From Rhizobium johnstonii 3841 (GTDB taxonomy: Bacteria; Pseudomonadota; Alphaproteobacteria; Rhizobiales; Rhizobiaceae): a DNA stretch of 64,000 bases. The stretch covers positions 1 to 64,000 of the forward strand of contig NC_008378.1 in NCBI RefSeq assembly GCF_000009265.1, read 5' to 3'. Positions 26,707 to 35,304 of the stretch are shown piece after piece. The number at the start of each line of letters is the position of its first letter. Within the stretch, counting starts at the first letter, position 1. The position numbers were made by a program, and so were the translations under genes. The notes under the pieces were generated by a model that searched no databases, had not been told where the DNA came from, and worked only from the letters and a program-made list of their open reading frames with translations.

Positions 26707-27648
26707 GTGTCGCGCCCTTTCCAGGTTCTGGGCTTCGGTGCCCTGGCAATCGATGACATCATCTATGTCGATCGGGGGCTGACGGCCGGCAAGGGGAAGG
26801 TGACGAAACGCGCCACGGACCATGGCGGCAACGTGGCGACGGCCCTTGTTGCCGTTGCCCGGCTCGGCGGTCAGGCTGGCTTCATCGGCTGGCTTGGCGA
26901 TGAGACAACGGCCGACGTGGCGGGCAGCGAGCTTGAGCGGGACGGCGTCGACATATCGCTGGCTCCCCGCCACGCGGATGCCGCGCCGATCCGTTCCGTG
27001 ATCACGGTCGCTCCCGACGGCGACCGGTTCATCGCCTATGATGATGATGTGCTGCACGGCACGTCGGATGCGCTGCCAGACGATGTTTTGATGCGGGCCC
27101 CGGTACTGCTGATCGATGGCTATGCCACGCACTCGGAAAGTGTCGTGGCGCGCGCACGCGCTTTGGGCCTGGCCGTGATTGCCGATATCGAATGGACGGT
27201 CGGTGCCGCGACCGACCGGATCCTGGCTGTTGCCGATCATCTGGTGTTGCCGCTTGCCTTCGGGAAGGAATACACCGGCGAAGGTGATCCCACGATGATC
27301 CTGGACAAGCTCTGGTCCAAGGATCGGTCCGCCGTCGTTCTCACCGATGGCGAACGAGGGGCTTACCTCCGCCAGAGAGCCGATGTCACCCGGTGGCATG
27401 TGCCGGCCTATCAGGTTCAAGCAGTCGACACGACCGGCGCCGGGGATTGTTTTCACGGTGCTTATGCTCTTGCCCTCGCTAGGGGTAAGAGCCCGCTTGA
27501 TTGCGTTGCCTATGCCACGGCGGCTGCCGCCATTTCCGTGACCGCACGGGGAGGGCGCAGGGGCTTGCCGGATCACCAGACGTGCCTGACATGGATGGCG
27601 GCAGAGAATGCACCTGCGCCGCTCCCGATGCCGGGATACCAAAAATGA
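26707..27648 (+). CDS. PfkB-family carbohydrate kinase
   Basis: Ribokinase-fold kinase of 313 residues with the glycine pair HGGN at 39-42 and the catalytic anion-hole motif DTTGAGD at 241-247. It starts at GTG, 3 bases after the aldolase stop, with GAGAAG nearby. With the adjacent class I aldolase it forms a kinase-aldolase module, comparable in logic to tagatose or fructose 1-phosphate routes. Substrate unknown. The other PfkB kinase at 8498-9472 is clearly different in sequence. Confidence 0.88.
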   Translation: MSRPFQVLGFGALAIDDIIYVDRGLTAGKGKVTKRATDHGGNVATALVAVARLGGQAGFIGWLGDETTADVAGSELERDGVDISLAPRHADAAPIRSVITVAPDGDRFIAYDDDVLHGTSDALPDDVLMRAPVLLIDGYATHSESVVARARALGLAVIADIEWTVGAATDRILAVADHLVLPLAFGKEYTGEGDPTMILDKLWSKDRSAVVLTDGERGAYLRQRADVTRWHVPAYQVQAVDTTGAGDCFHGAYALALARGKSPLDCVAYATAAAAISVTARGGRRGLPDHQTCLTWMAAENAPAPLPMPGYQK

Positions 27649-27988
27649 GCGCGGGCGGCGACGGGTGCCGGCGCCGGTCGACCGCCCGAGCATAGCCTCA
27701 GCGCTGAAGTGTCATTGAATCGCATTGAGCGAACTCTCAACGGCTGCAACTTCGATCATAAAAGTTACGCGCGGTAAAAAATATAATTCCGCAGTTTATT
27801 TTTAATTTCTCGTAAAAGATCTATATTTTTCAAATAGATATTAAGAACTGATGGTGATCATTGGTGAGTTATCCTCGATTCTTTGGTTGACTTTGAAGCC
27901 CAGTCCTGAGCTTTCTTGTCGAAAGGATCGGAGACGTCGGGGAGCGCCGTTGGAAGATGTGATCCGAACTGGTACGGGAGGACGAGAC
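27649..27988. promoter_or_regulatory. AT-rich intergenic region before the ATPase gene
   Basis: This 340-base gap has no convincing gene. Positions 27770-27850 are strikingly AT-rich and include ATCTAT-N9-ATAGAT at 27819-27839, a possible operator. An in-frame ATG at 27851 extends the ATPase frame but encodes no conserved sequence and is probably leader. Confidence 0.4.
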
Positions 27989-29134
27989 GTGGCTGTGGTT
28001 GTACTCGACAAGATCTGCAAGACCTATGGAAACAGCTACCATGCGATCAAGGATCTGAGCCTGACGATCCATGATGGTGAGTTTCTGATTCTGGTCGGGC
28101 CGTCCGGATGCGGAAAATCGACCGCTCTGCGCATGATTGCGGGGCTCGAGGAAATCAGCAGCGGAACATTGAGCATCGGCGGTCAGGATGTCGTGGATCT
28201 CGCGCCCAAGGACCGGGACATTGCCATGGTCTTTCAGAGCTATGCGCTTTATCCGCACATGACCGTCTTCGACAACATCGCCTTTTCGATGAAGCTGGCC
28301 GGAAAGAACAAGGCCGAACGCACCAAGCGCGTGCATGAAATCGCCAAAATCCTGCAGCTGGAGCCCTTGCTGGGCAACAAGCCCGCGCAGCTCTCCGGCG
28401 GCCAGCGCCAGCGTGTTGCGATGGGCCGCGCCATGGTCCGCGAGCCTGCGGCATTCCTCATGGACGAACCGCTCTCCAACCTCGATGCGAAGCTGCGTGT
28501 TCAGATGCGGGCAGAGATCGCAAGCCTGCAGAGACAACTGGGCGTGACGACGATCTACGTGACCCATGACCAGACCGAAGCGCTGACCATGGGCGATCGA
28601 GTCGCGGTGCTGAAGGGCGGTGTACTTCAGCAGGTGGATACGCCCAAGGCTCTATATCACCGCCCGGTTAATGCGTTTGTGGCGGGCTTTATCGGTTCGC
28701 CGTCGATGAACCTTTTCGAAGGGCGTCTGGCGAGCGGGCGGATCCATCTGCCGGGCTTCTCCATTCCCTTGTCCGACGGTGCCTTCGAGCGTGCTCCCGG
28801 TCTATCCGCTTTCGAGGGAAAGGATGTGATCTTTGGGGTCAGGCCCGAGGACCTCTACGACAGCCGGTTGCCGTCAGGCGCCTCCCATCCGACGATCCCG
28901 GTTGTCGTGAAGTCGATCGAGGAGCTCGGCTCCGAGTTGATCGTGCACTTGAAGATCGACGCGGTCCGGATCGACTCGGGCGATCCCGATGCCGTCGAGG
29001 ACCTGAGCGGGGCCGCCAACGCCGTCGCGCGGTTCGAAGCGGTCAGCGCGGTCGAGACGGGCCAATCGATCGATCTGGCCATCGACCCGGCGAAACTTCA
29101 CTTTTTCAATCCTCAAACACATATGGCGCTGTGA
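27989..29134 (+). CDS. Sugar ABC transporter ATP-binding protein (MalK/UgpC type), orphan
   Basis: ATPase of about 381 residues. Walker [10 protein letters not shown] at 37-45, signature LSGGQ at 135-139, Walker B FLMDEP at 156-161, and a C-terminal regulatory domain. GTG 27989 is chosen because GGGAGGACGAGAC precedes it and the protein then begins like other family members; an ATG at 27851 would add 46 unconserved residues. No permease is adjacent. It most likely energises the ATPase-less importer at 16872-19995, and possibly the one at 5398-8479. Confidence 0.9.
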   Translation: MAVVVLDKICKTYGNSYHAIKDLSLTIHDGEFLILVGPSGCGKSTALRMIAGLEEISSGTLSIGGQDVVDLAPKDRDIAMVFQSYALYPHMTVFDNIAFSMKLAGKNKAERTKRVHEIAKILQLEPLLGNKPAQLSGGQRQRVAMGRAMVREPAAFLMDEPLSNLDAKLRVQMRAEIASLQRQLGVTTIYVTHDQTEALTMGDRVAVLKGGVLQQVDTPKALYHRPVNAFVAGFIGSPSMNLFEGRLASGRIHLPGFSIPLSDGAFERAPGLSAFEGKDVIFGVRPEDLYDSRLPSGASHPTIPVVVKSIEELGSELIVHLKIDAVRIDSGDPDAVEDLSGAANAVARFEAVSAVETGQSIDLAIDPAKLHFFNPQTHMAL

Positions 29135-29267
29135 AGTGACGAGGGAGAGCCGACACGCCGGTGGCGGTCCAGCCAGAAGACGTCGGCGACGTTTAATGTC
29201 TTGAAAGCATTCCATCCGACGCCGAAACCAGCATTCATCTTCAATATCCGATCCAAAGGGCTTATCG

Positions 29268-30344
29268 ATGCCAGCAAAACAGGAACGACGTCTCCGCATC
29301 GGCGTATTGGGAGCGGGCCAGATTGCCCAGGCCGCGCACTTCGAGAGCTGCACGAAGGCAGCCAATGCCGACCTCTATGCGATTTGCGACGTCGCCGAGG
29401 ATCTCCGCGAACGCATGGCTATCACCCACGGGGCAGAAAAAACCTATGGCGATTACGATCAGATGCTGGCCGATCCCGACCTCGATGCCGTGGTCATTGC
29501 GACGGCCGATGCCTTTCACGTCCCGGCTTCCCTTCGCGCCCTTCAGGCGGGCAAACATGTCCTCTGCGAAAAACCGGTCGGCGTCACCATCGAGGAATGC
29601 CTTGAACTGAAGGCGGCAGTCGACAAGTCGGGAAAGGTGTTTCAGGTCGGGCACATGAAGCGTTTCGACGCCGGGCTCCAAGCTGCCAAATCCTTCATCC
29701 GCGATGAAATGGGCGAGATGGTCGCTCTGAAAGCATGGTATTGCGACAGCACGCACCGCTATCCGATGACCGATGCGGTCCAGCCTCTGATCGTCACCAG
29801 CGCCAATGCGAAGAAACCCTCCACCAATCCGAAGGCCGACCTGAGGCGCTACTATATGCTTGCGCACGGTTGCCATCTGATCGACACGGCACGTTATTTC
29901 GCCGGCGACATCGTTTCCGTCAACGCTCGTCTGTCGGAGCGAGCCGGTATCTGGTGCTGGTTCGTGGACGTGGAATTTGCCTCCGGCACGCTCGGCCATC
30001 TCGATCTCACCGTCCAGGTGCGCATGGACTGGCACGAAGGCTTTCAGATCTACGGCAAGAACGGCAGCATTTTGGGCAAGACCTATAACCCATGGTATTA
30101 CAAGACCAGCGAGGTGGACATTTTCCGGGAAGTGGACGGAGCCACCCATCGCGTTCTCGGTGCCGACGGCCATTTCTATCGCCGTCAGGTCGAAGGCTTC
30201 GCCCGCACCATTCTGGATGGCGCCGTAATGGAAGGCGCCGACATCGATGATGGTCTGGCATCCGTCCGGGCCATGGTCGCGGTTGCGCGCTCCGTCGAAA
30301 ACGGCAAGACGGTTGCGCTGGCTGACGTCACGGGTGGCGTGTGA
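29268..30344 (+). CDS. Gfo/Idh/MocA-family sugar dehydrogenase
   Basis: NAD(P)-dependent oxidoreductase, 358 residues. Rossmann motif GVLGAGQIA at 12-20, EKP at 101-103, and the catalytic histidine in GCHLIDTARY (H203). It is the second enzyme of this family in the island. The stop overlaps the start of a TIM-barrel isomerase-like gene, repeating the dehydrogenase-isomerase pairing seen at 22552-24804. Such pairs act in inositol, 3-keto-sugar and levoglucosan-like routes; the substrate here is not known. Confidence 0.9.
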   Translation: MPAKQERRLRIGVLGAGQIAQAAHFESCTKAANADLYAICDVAEDLRERMAITHGAEKTYGDYDQMLADPDLDAVVIATADAFHVPASLRALQAGKHVLCEKPVGVTIEECLELKAAVDKSGKVFQVGHMKRFDAGLQAAKSFIRDEMGEMVALKAWYCDSTHRYPMTDAVQPLIVTSANAKKPSTNPKADLRRYYMLAHGCHLIDTARYFAGDIVSVNARLSERAGIWCWFVDVEFASGTLGHLDLTVQVRMDWHEGFQIYGKNGSILGKTYNPWYYKTSEVDIFREVDGATHRVLGADGHFYRRQVEGFARTILDGAVMEGADIDDGLASVRAMVAVARSVENGKTVALADVTGGV

Positions 30345-31189
30345 TGAAGCTCGGCATCTTCGCAAAGACCTTCGAGGGAACGGAACCCGCAACCGTTCTC
30401 AACTCGGTCGCAGGCGCCGGGTTCAACTGCGCACAATACAATATGGCCTGCTCGGGCCTTGCGCCGATGCCGGAGATCATCACGGAAGCCCAGGCCCGCG
30501 CAGTCGGCGAAGCGGCGCGTAGCAGCGGCGTCGAAATCGTTGCCGTTTCGGGCACCTTCAACATGATCCATCCGGATCCCGCCGTGCGCGAGGCCGGCCT
30601 TCGCAGACTGGCAACGCTGGCCGAGCGCTGCGCCGGCATGTCGACGACCCTGATCACGCTCTGCACCGGCACGCGCGACCCCATCGATCAGTGGAAGGCG
30701 CATGCCGACAACGACACGCCGGAGGCCTGGCGGGATCTCCTCGAGGCCATGGGGGCGGCAATCGAGATCGCCGAGCGCTACGAGGTCGATCTCGGCATCG
30801 AGCCCGAGCTTGCCAATGTCGTCAACTCGGCTGAGAAGGCTTCCCGGCTGATCGCGGCTCTGAAGAGCCCCCGCGTCAAGATCGTACTCGATCCGGCCAA
30901 TCTCTTCGAGATCGCGACGCTGGATGAGCAGCGGAGCATTGTCTCTTCCGGCATCGACCTTCTGGCCGATCGGATCGTCATGGCGCATGCGAAAGATCGC
31001 AATCCGGACGGCAGTTTCGCGACCGCCGGCAAGGGCGTGCTCGACTACGCGCATTATCTCGGCCGTCTCAAGGCGATCGGCTTTAAGGGCAGTCTCGTCA
31101 CGCATGGTCTTTCGGCCTCGGAGGCGGCTGGTGTGGCGGCCTTCCTGAAGAATAGCCTCGACGGCGAAGCTGCGGGGGCAGGAAGATGA
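30344..31189 (+). CDS. TIM-barrel sugar isomerase/epimerase family protein
   Basis: AP-endonuclease-2-fold protein, 281 residues, starting at the ATG that overlaps the upstream stop (a GTG one codon earlier is possible). Likely metal ligands are E153 in GIEPE, D183 in LDPAN and H215 in AHAKD; the last glutamate common in the family is not obvious, as the segment reads SLVTHGL. It overlaps the next hydrolase gene by 4 bases. Probable isomerase, epimerase or eliminase for the keto-sugar made by the upstream dehydrogenase. Confidence 0.8.
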   Translation: MKLGIFAKTFEGTEPATVLNSVAGAGFNCAQYNMACSGLAPMPEIITEAQARAVGEAARSSGVEIVAVSGTFNMIHPDPAVREAGLRRLATLAERCAGMSTTLITLCTGTRDPIDQWKAHADNDTPEAWRDLLEAMGAAIEIAERYEVDLGIEPELANVVNSAEKASRLIAALKSPRVKIVLDPANLFEIATLDEQRSIVSSGIDLLADRIVMAHAKDRNPDGSFATAGKGVLDYAHYLGRLKAIGFKGSLVTHGLSASEAAGVAAFLKNSLDGEAAGAGR

Positions 31190-31995
31190 GACGGGCTGAA
31201 CCGTTCGAAACCAGCGACGGGACCATTCTCAACGTCGATATGGCGGGCGAGGGCGCGTCCATAATCTTCCAGCACGGCTTATGCGGCGACGCGGCGCAGA
31301 CCGATGAAGCCTTTCCGCTTGAAGCGGGTTTTCGCCGGGTCACGATCGAAGCGCGCGGCCACGGCCATTCCCAAGCCGGCAATCCGGAGCAGTTGTCGAT
31401 CGCGACCTTCTGCGATGATATCGCCGCCTATATCGAGAAGAGCCTTACGCCGCCGATGGTGATCGGCGGCATCTCGATGGGCGCGGCGATCGCTTTGCGT
31501 CTCGCGGTCAAGCGGCCCGATCTTGTCAAGGCACTGATCATCGCAAGGCCTGCCTGGCTGACGGCATCCGCGCCGGAGAATATGTCACCCAACGCCGAAG
31601 TCGGGCATCTTCTGAAAACTCTGCCGCCGGATCACGCAAAGGCCGCATTCCTTGCCGGGCCGGTGGGCGTGCGGCTCGCCGCCGAGGCTCCGGACAATCT
31701 GGCCTCGCTTGCCGGTTTTTTCTCCCGCACGCCTTTGGATGTGACCGCCGAACTGCTCACCAGAATTTCCAATGACGGTCCTGATGTGACCGACCAGGAC
31801 GTCGGCAATCTCACCGTACCGACGCTGGTTATCGGCCATGATCGGGACAGCATTCATCCTCTCAGCCATGCGCGTGCTCTTGCCGAGCGAATTGCCGGCG
31901 CGCGTTTCGTGCAGATCACGCCGAAGACCAAGAGCCGCCCGCAATACGTCGCCGACTTCCGGCTTGCCATGGGTAATTTTCTGAAGGAGCTCTGA
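31186..31995 (+). CDS. Alpha/beta-fold hydrolase, possibly lacking the catalytic histidine
   Basis: Protein of 269 residues with the alpha/beta-hydrolase pattern: oxyanion HGLCG at 30-34, nucleophile elbow GGISMG (S97), and acid in GHDRDSIHP (D219 or D221). The C-terminal histidine expected around residue 247 is missing; the segment reads TPKTKSRPQYVADF. It may use another residue, be a non-hydrolytic relative, or be inactive. Start overlaps the preceding stop (ATGA), so it belongs to the dehydrogenase-isomerase operon. Confidence 0.8.
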   Translation: MRRAEPFETSDGTILNVDMAGEGASIIFQHGLCGDAAQTDEAFPLEAGFRRVTIEARGHGHSQAGNPEQLSIATFCDDIAAYIEKSLTPPMVIGGISMGAAIALRLAVKRPDLVKALIIARPAWLTASAPENMSPNAEVGHLLKTLPPDHAKAAFLAGPVGVRLAAEAPDNLASLAGFFSRTPLDVTAELLTRISNDGPDVTDQDVGNLTVPTLVIGHDRDSIHPLSHARALAERIAGARFVQITPKTKSRPQYVADFRLAMGNFLKEL

Positions 31996-31999
31996 AACA

Positions 32000-32701
32000 A
32001 TGACGACCCCCTCCAAGTCCTGGATCGCCGATCTTCCGAAGGATCGCCTGATTGCTGAATTCTCCGTCTGGTCGGCCGATCTCGTACGTCTGGCGGATGA
32101 TCTGGCGCGTGTCGATCGTCACGTCGACGTCCTACACATCGATGTCGCCGATGGCCATTTCGCGCCGGCCATGTTGTTTTTCCCCGATCTTGTTGCCGGT
32201 GTGCGCAAAGTGTCCGCGCGCCCGATCCATGTTCACCTGATGGTCTCTGACAGCATCCTCCTGTCGCAGATCGAGCAGTTCGCCGATGCGGGCAGCGACC
32301 TGATCAGTCTTCATGTTGAAAACGAAAGCGTCGCCGCCGAGGCGCTCGATCTTCTCGATCGCCGCGGTGTCGCAGCCGGCATGGTGCTCAAGGTCGACAC
32401 TCCTGTCGAACGCGTCGAGAAATATGCGTCCCGGTTGCGCTTTGTGACGCTGCTCGGCACGGCGATCGGCGTGAAGGGCCAGGGTCTCGACGAAAAAGCC
32501 GGAGCGCGGCTTCAGCAGGCAAAGCAGATCATCGCCGGTTGCGGTGCGGCGCATCGGATCGTGCTGGCGGCGGACGGCGGTATTCGCGAGCACACCGTGC
32601 CTCTTCTGCGCCAGTCGGGCGCGGAGACGGTGGTCCTCGGTTCCCTGGCTTTCAATGCGCCGTCGCTCGACGAGCGGATGGCATGGGTGCGCGCACTCTA
32701 A
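32000..32701 (+). CDS. Ribulose-phosphate 3-epimerase-family protein
   Basis: TIM-barrel epimerase of 233 residues. The metal ligands of the Rpe family are all present: H46 and D48 in LHID, H79 in HVHLMV, D192 in AADGG. The loop after strand 6 reads LLGTAIGVKGQ instead of the usual MTVNPGFGGQ, so it is a distinct subfamily and may act on a hexulose phosphate such as allulose-6-phosphate or another ketose phosphate. A ROK kinase follows 14 bases later, as in the allose operon order alsE-alsK. Confidence 0.83.
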   Translation: MTTPSKSWIADLPKDRLIAEFSVWSADLVRLADDLARVDRHVDVLHIDVADGHFAPAMLFFPDLVAGVRKVSARPIHVHLMVSDSILLSQIEQFADAGSDLISLHVENESVAAEALDLLDRRGVAAGMVLKVDTPVERVEKYASRLRFVTLLGTAIGVKGQGLDEKAGARLQQAKQIIAGCGAAHRIVLAADGGIREHTVPLLRQSGAETVVLGSLAFNAPSLDERMAWVRAL

Positions 32702-32715
32702 CTCATGGTCTTCAC

Positions 32716-33681
32716 ATGCAGCAGGTTGCCATTGGAATCGACCTCGGCGGGACGCAGGTGCGCGCTGCCCTCGTCGACGAGCAGGGCAGGATCCTTGCCC
32801 GCGCAGCCGAACCGACGGATGCGCTGGCAGGCCCCGACCGGGTGCTCGCCCAAATCTGCGGCCTGACCGATGGACTGCTTGCAGCATCAAATCCTGCTTC
32901 GGTGGTGGGCGTCGGCGTATCCGCTCCAGGCCCGCTCGATACGGTCGCCGGTGTCGCCTCGAATATCCCGACCCTCTCCGGCTTTGTCGACTTTCCGCTG
33001 AAGGCGGAGTTGCAGAAGCGGTTTCCGTTTCCGGTCGACCTCGAGAATGATGCAATAGCCGCTGCCATCGGCGAGTGGCAGTTCGGAGCCGGCAAGGGCC
33101 TGGATAATCTGGTCTATGTCACCGTGAGCACCGGCATTGGCGGTGGCGTTGTGTCGGATGGTCGCGTCGTGCGCGGCCGCAAGGGCATGGCAGCCCATGT
33201 CGGGCACATGTCGGTCGTGCCGAACGGAGAGCTTTGTCCCTGCGGCAACCGGGGTTGTTTCGAGGCCTACGGATCCGGAACGGCTTTTGCGCGCCGCGCC
33301 CAAATGAGGGCGATGGAAACCAGCGGGACGACGATCGGCAGCGACGGCGGCGCCATTGACAGCCGCGGCGTTTTCGCGGCCGCAAGGGATGGCGATCGTC
33401 TTGCAAATCAACTGGTTGACGAGGAAGCGGAAATTCTCGGTCGCGGCTTCACCAGCCTGATCCATATCTTCAGTCCGGATATCATCGTGATGGGAGGCGG
33501 GCTTTCCCACGAGTTCGATCGTCTACAACCCGGCATTCAAGCCTACATCACGCAATGGGCAATGCCGGCATTCAGGGATGTCAAAGTGGTGCTGGCGGCG
33601 TTGGATCAGAACTCGGGCCTCGTCGGCGCCGCGGCTCTGGCGTTTCTGACCGGCAAGGTCCCTGCGATCGATCAGCTTTAG
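32716..33681 (+). CDS. ROK-family sugar kinase
   Basis: Kinase of 321 residues with ATP-binding DLGGT at 9-13, catalytic aspartate in END (D112), and the ROK zinc site H164, C174, C176, C181 within GHMSVVPNGELCPCGNRGC. Family members phosphorylate glucose, allose, fructose or N-acetyl sugars. Because it follows an Rpe-like epimerase it may be an allose- or glucose-type kinase. The frame is open upstream, but ATG 32716 begins the conserved strand. Confidence 0.87.
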   Translation: MQQVAIGIDLGGTQVRAALVDEQGRILARAAEPTDALAGPDRVLAQICGLTDGLLAASNPASVVGVGVSAPGPLDTVAGVASNIPTLSGFVDFPLKAELQKRFPFPVDLENDAIAAAIGEWQFGAGKGLDNLVYVTVSTGIGGGVVSDGRVVRGRKGMAAHVGHMSVVPNGELCPCGNRGCFEAYGSGTAFARRAQMRAMETSGTTIGSDGGAIDSRGVFAAARDGDRLANQLVDEEAEILGRGFTSLIHIFSPDIIVMGGGLSHEFDRLQPGIQAYITQWAMPAFRDVKVVLAALDQNSGLVGAAALAFLTGKVPAIDQL

Positions 33682-33717
33682 AAAAGCAGGCCGATCCTGC
33701 GTGCGTCGGTAAACGCG

Positions 33718-33837
33718 CTAGAGCATGATGCCGAAAAGTGTGCGCGGTTTTCGGACGACATCCTGATCTATTTCTTTGATTTAGATCAGGATTCAGATTT
33801 TAGGCTGATCGGGCCTAAAATCATCCTGATCTGGCGC
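33718..33837. repeat. Rhizobial intergenic mosaic-type palindromic repeat
   Basis: The block contains three nested inverted repeats: CCGAAAA with TTTTCGG (33731-33753), CCTGATCT with AGATCAGG (33762-33769 and 33783-33790), and GATTTTAGG with CCTAAAATC (33796-33804 and 33814-33822). The start GAGCATGATGCCGAAAAGTG resembles an intergenic repeat that is common in Rhizobium genomes. It lies between the ROK gene and thuE and may end the upstream transcript. The remaining DNA to 34034 shows no gene. Confidence 0.7.
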
Positions 33838-34034
33838 AAGGTCCCCTGTCCGTATCGAGAGGTTGCTCTCCGTCAGGGCGGCGGGGCGGTACTTTCCCTC
33901 AGGATCAGTTCGACTGGCCACAATTCGTGGACCTCATCCACCGCACGTCCAGCGATAAGCTGTAGCGTCAGCGCCTCCGCGACCTTCTGCAATGGTCCGA
34001 TTGCCAAATCGATTTCAATTTCTGGGAGGAGATT

Positions 34035-35297
34035 ATGAAAAAGTTTGCTTTAGCTTTGTCGGCAATCAGCGTCGCTATCGCTGCCGGCTCTGTCCGTGCC
34101 GCTGAAATTTCATTTGCCGCAAATACCACCGGCAAAAACGTCGAATTCCTACACAACCAGCTCGCAATTTTCGAGAAGAATACCGGCAATCATGTCAAGC
34201 TCGTCACCATGCCGTCATCGAGCAGCGAGCAGTTTTCCCAATATCGCCTGTGGCTTGCTGCTGGAAACAAGGACGTCGATGTCTATCAGACCGATGTTAT
34301 CTGGGCGCCGCAGCTTGCCGACCAGTTCGTCGATCTGAAGGAGGCAGCCAAGGACGTGGTCGGCCAGTTCTTCCCGTCGATCATCGCGTCTCAGACTGTC
34401 AATGGCCGGCTTGTGGCGCTGCCGTTGTTTACCGATGCTCCAGCGCTGTTTTACCGAAAGGACCTGCTGGAGAAATATGGAAAACAGCCGCCGAAGACCT
34501 GGGACGAGATGGCCGCAACCGCCAAAGAGATTCAGGATAAAGAACGCCAGGCCGGACAGAAGGACCTCTGGGGCTACGTCTTCCAGGGCAATTCCTACGA
34601 AGGGCTTACCTGCAACGGACTGGAATGGGTGAAGTCGTCGGGCGGCGGCCAGATCGTCGAGCCGGACGGGACGATCTCGATCAATAACGAGAAGGCGGCA
34701 GCAGCGCTTGAACGGGCCAAGGACTGGATCGGCACGATCTCACCGCCAGGGGTGCTCGCCTATCAGGAAGAAGAATCGCGCGGCGTCTGGCAGACCGGCA
34801 ACGCCGTCTTCATGCGCAACTGGCCTTACGCCTATTCTCTCGGAAACGGTGCCGACAGCGCGGTGAAGGGCAAGTTCGACGTGATGACGCTACCGGTTGC
34901 GGCTGTCGGCGATAAGCCGTCTTCGACACTTGGCGGCTGGAACCTGGCGGTGTCGAAATATTCCGAACAGCAGGACGCAGCCATCGCGCTCGTAAAATTC
35001 CTGGCGTCGAAGGACGTTCAAAAGGCGCGTGCCATCGAACTCTCCAATTTGCCGACGCTGACGGATCTTTATGACGACAAGGATGTCGCTGCCGCGCAGC
35101 CCTTCATGCCGAACTGGAAACCCATTTTCCAGGACGCGGTGCCACGCCCTTCGGCGACGGCCAAGGTAAAGTACAACGAGGTGTCCTCAAAGTTCTGGAC
35201 TGCAGTGCACAATACCTTGTCAGGCAGCGGCTCGGCTGCCGAGAACCTCGAGCTTCTCGAAGCCGACCTAACGACCCTCAAAGGCGACGCTTGGTGA
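34035..35297 (+). CDS. thuE: Trehalose/maltitol-type ABC transporter substrate-binding protein ThuE
   Basis: Periplasmic binding protein, 420 residues, with a Sec signal peptide cleaved near VRA-A (about residue 22). It heads a six-gene operon identical in order to thuEFGKAB of Sinorhizobium, which imports trehalose, maltitol and sucrose-like disaccharides. Ribosome site GGGAGGA. The usual thuR regulator is not adjacent. A perfect stem-loop follows the stop. Confidence 0.92.
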   Translation: MKKFALALSAISVAIAAGSVRAAEISFAANTTGKNVEFLHNQLAIFEKNTGNHVKLVTMPSSSSEQFSQYRLWLAAGNKDVDVYQTDVIWAPQLADQFVDLKEAAKDVVGQFFPSIIASQTVNGRLVALPLFTDAPALFYRKDLLEKYGKQPPKTWDEMAATAKEIQDKERQAGQKDLWGYVFQGNSYEGLTCNGLEWVKSSGGGQIVEPDGTISINNEKAAAALERAKDWIGTISPPGVLAYQEEESRGVWQTGNAVFMRNWPYAYSLGNGADSAVKGKFDVMTLPVAAVGDKPSSTLGGWNLAVSKYSEQQDAAIALVKFLASKDVQKARAIELSNLPTLTDLYDDKDVAAAQPFMPNWKPIFQDAVPRPSATAKVKYNEVSSKFWTAVHNTLSGSGSAAENLELLEADLTTLKGDAW

Positions 35298-35304
35298 GTA
35301 TTCC

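Noticed and set aside
25381..27693. A 770-codon open frame on the minus strand opposite the aldolase and kinase genes
   Set aside because: It is antisense to two well-conserved genes, has no recognisable domain, and reflects high GC codon bias.
27851..27988. An N-terminal extension of the orphan ATPase from an ATG at 27851
   Set aside because: It adds 46 residues with no similarity to ABC ATPases, and the ribosome site is at 27976-27988.
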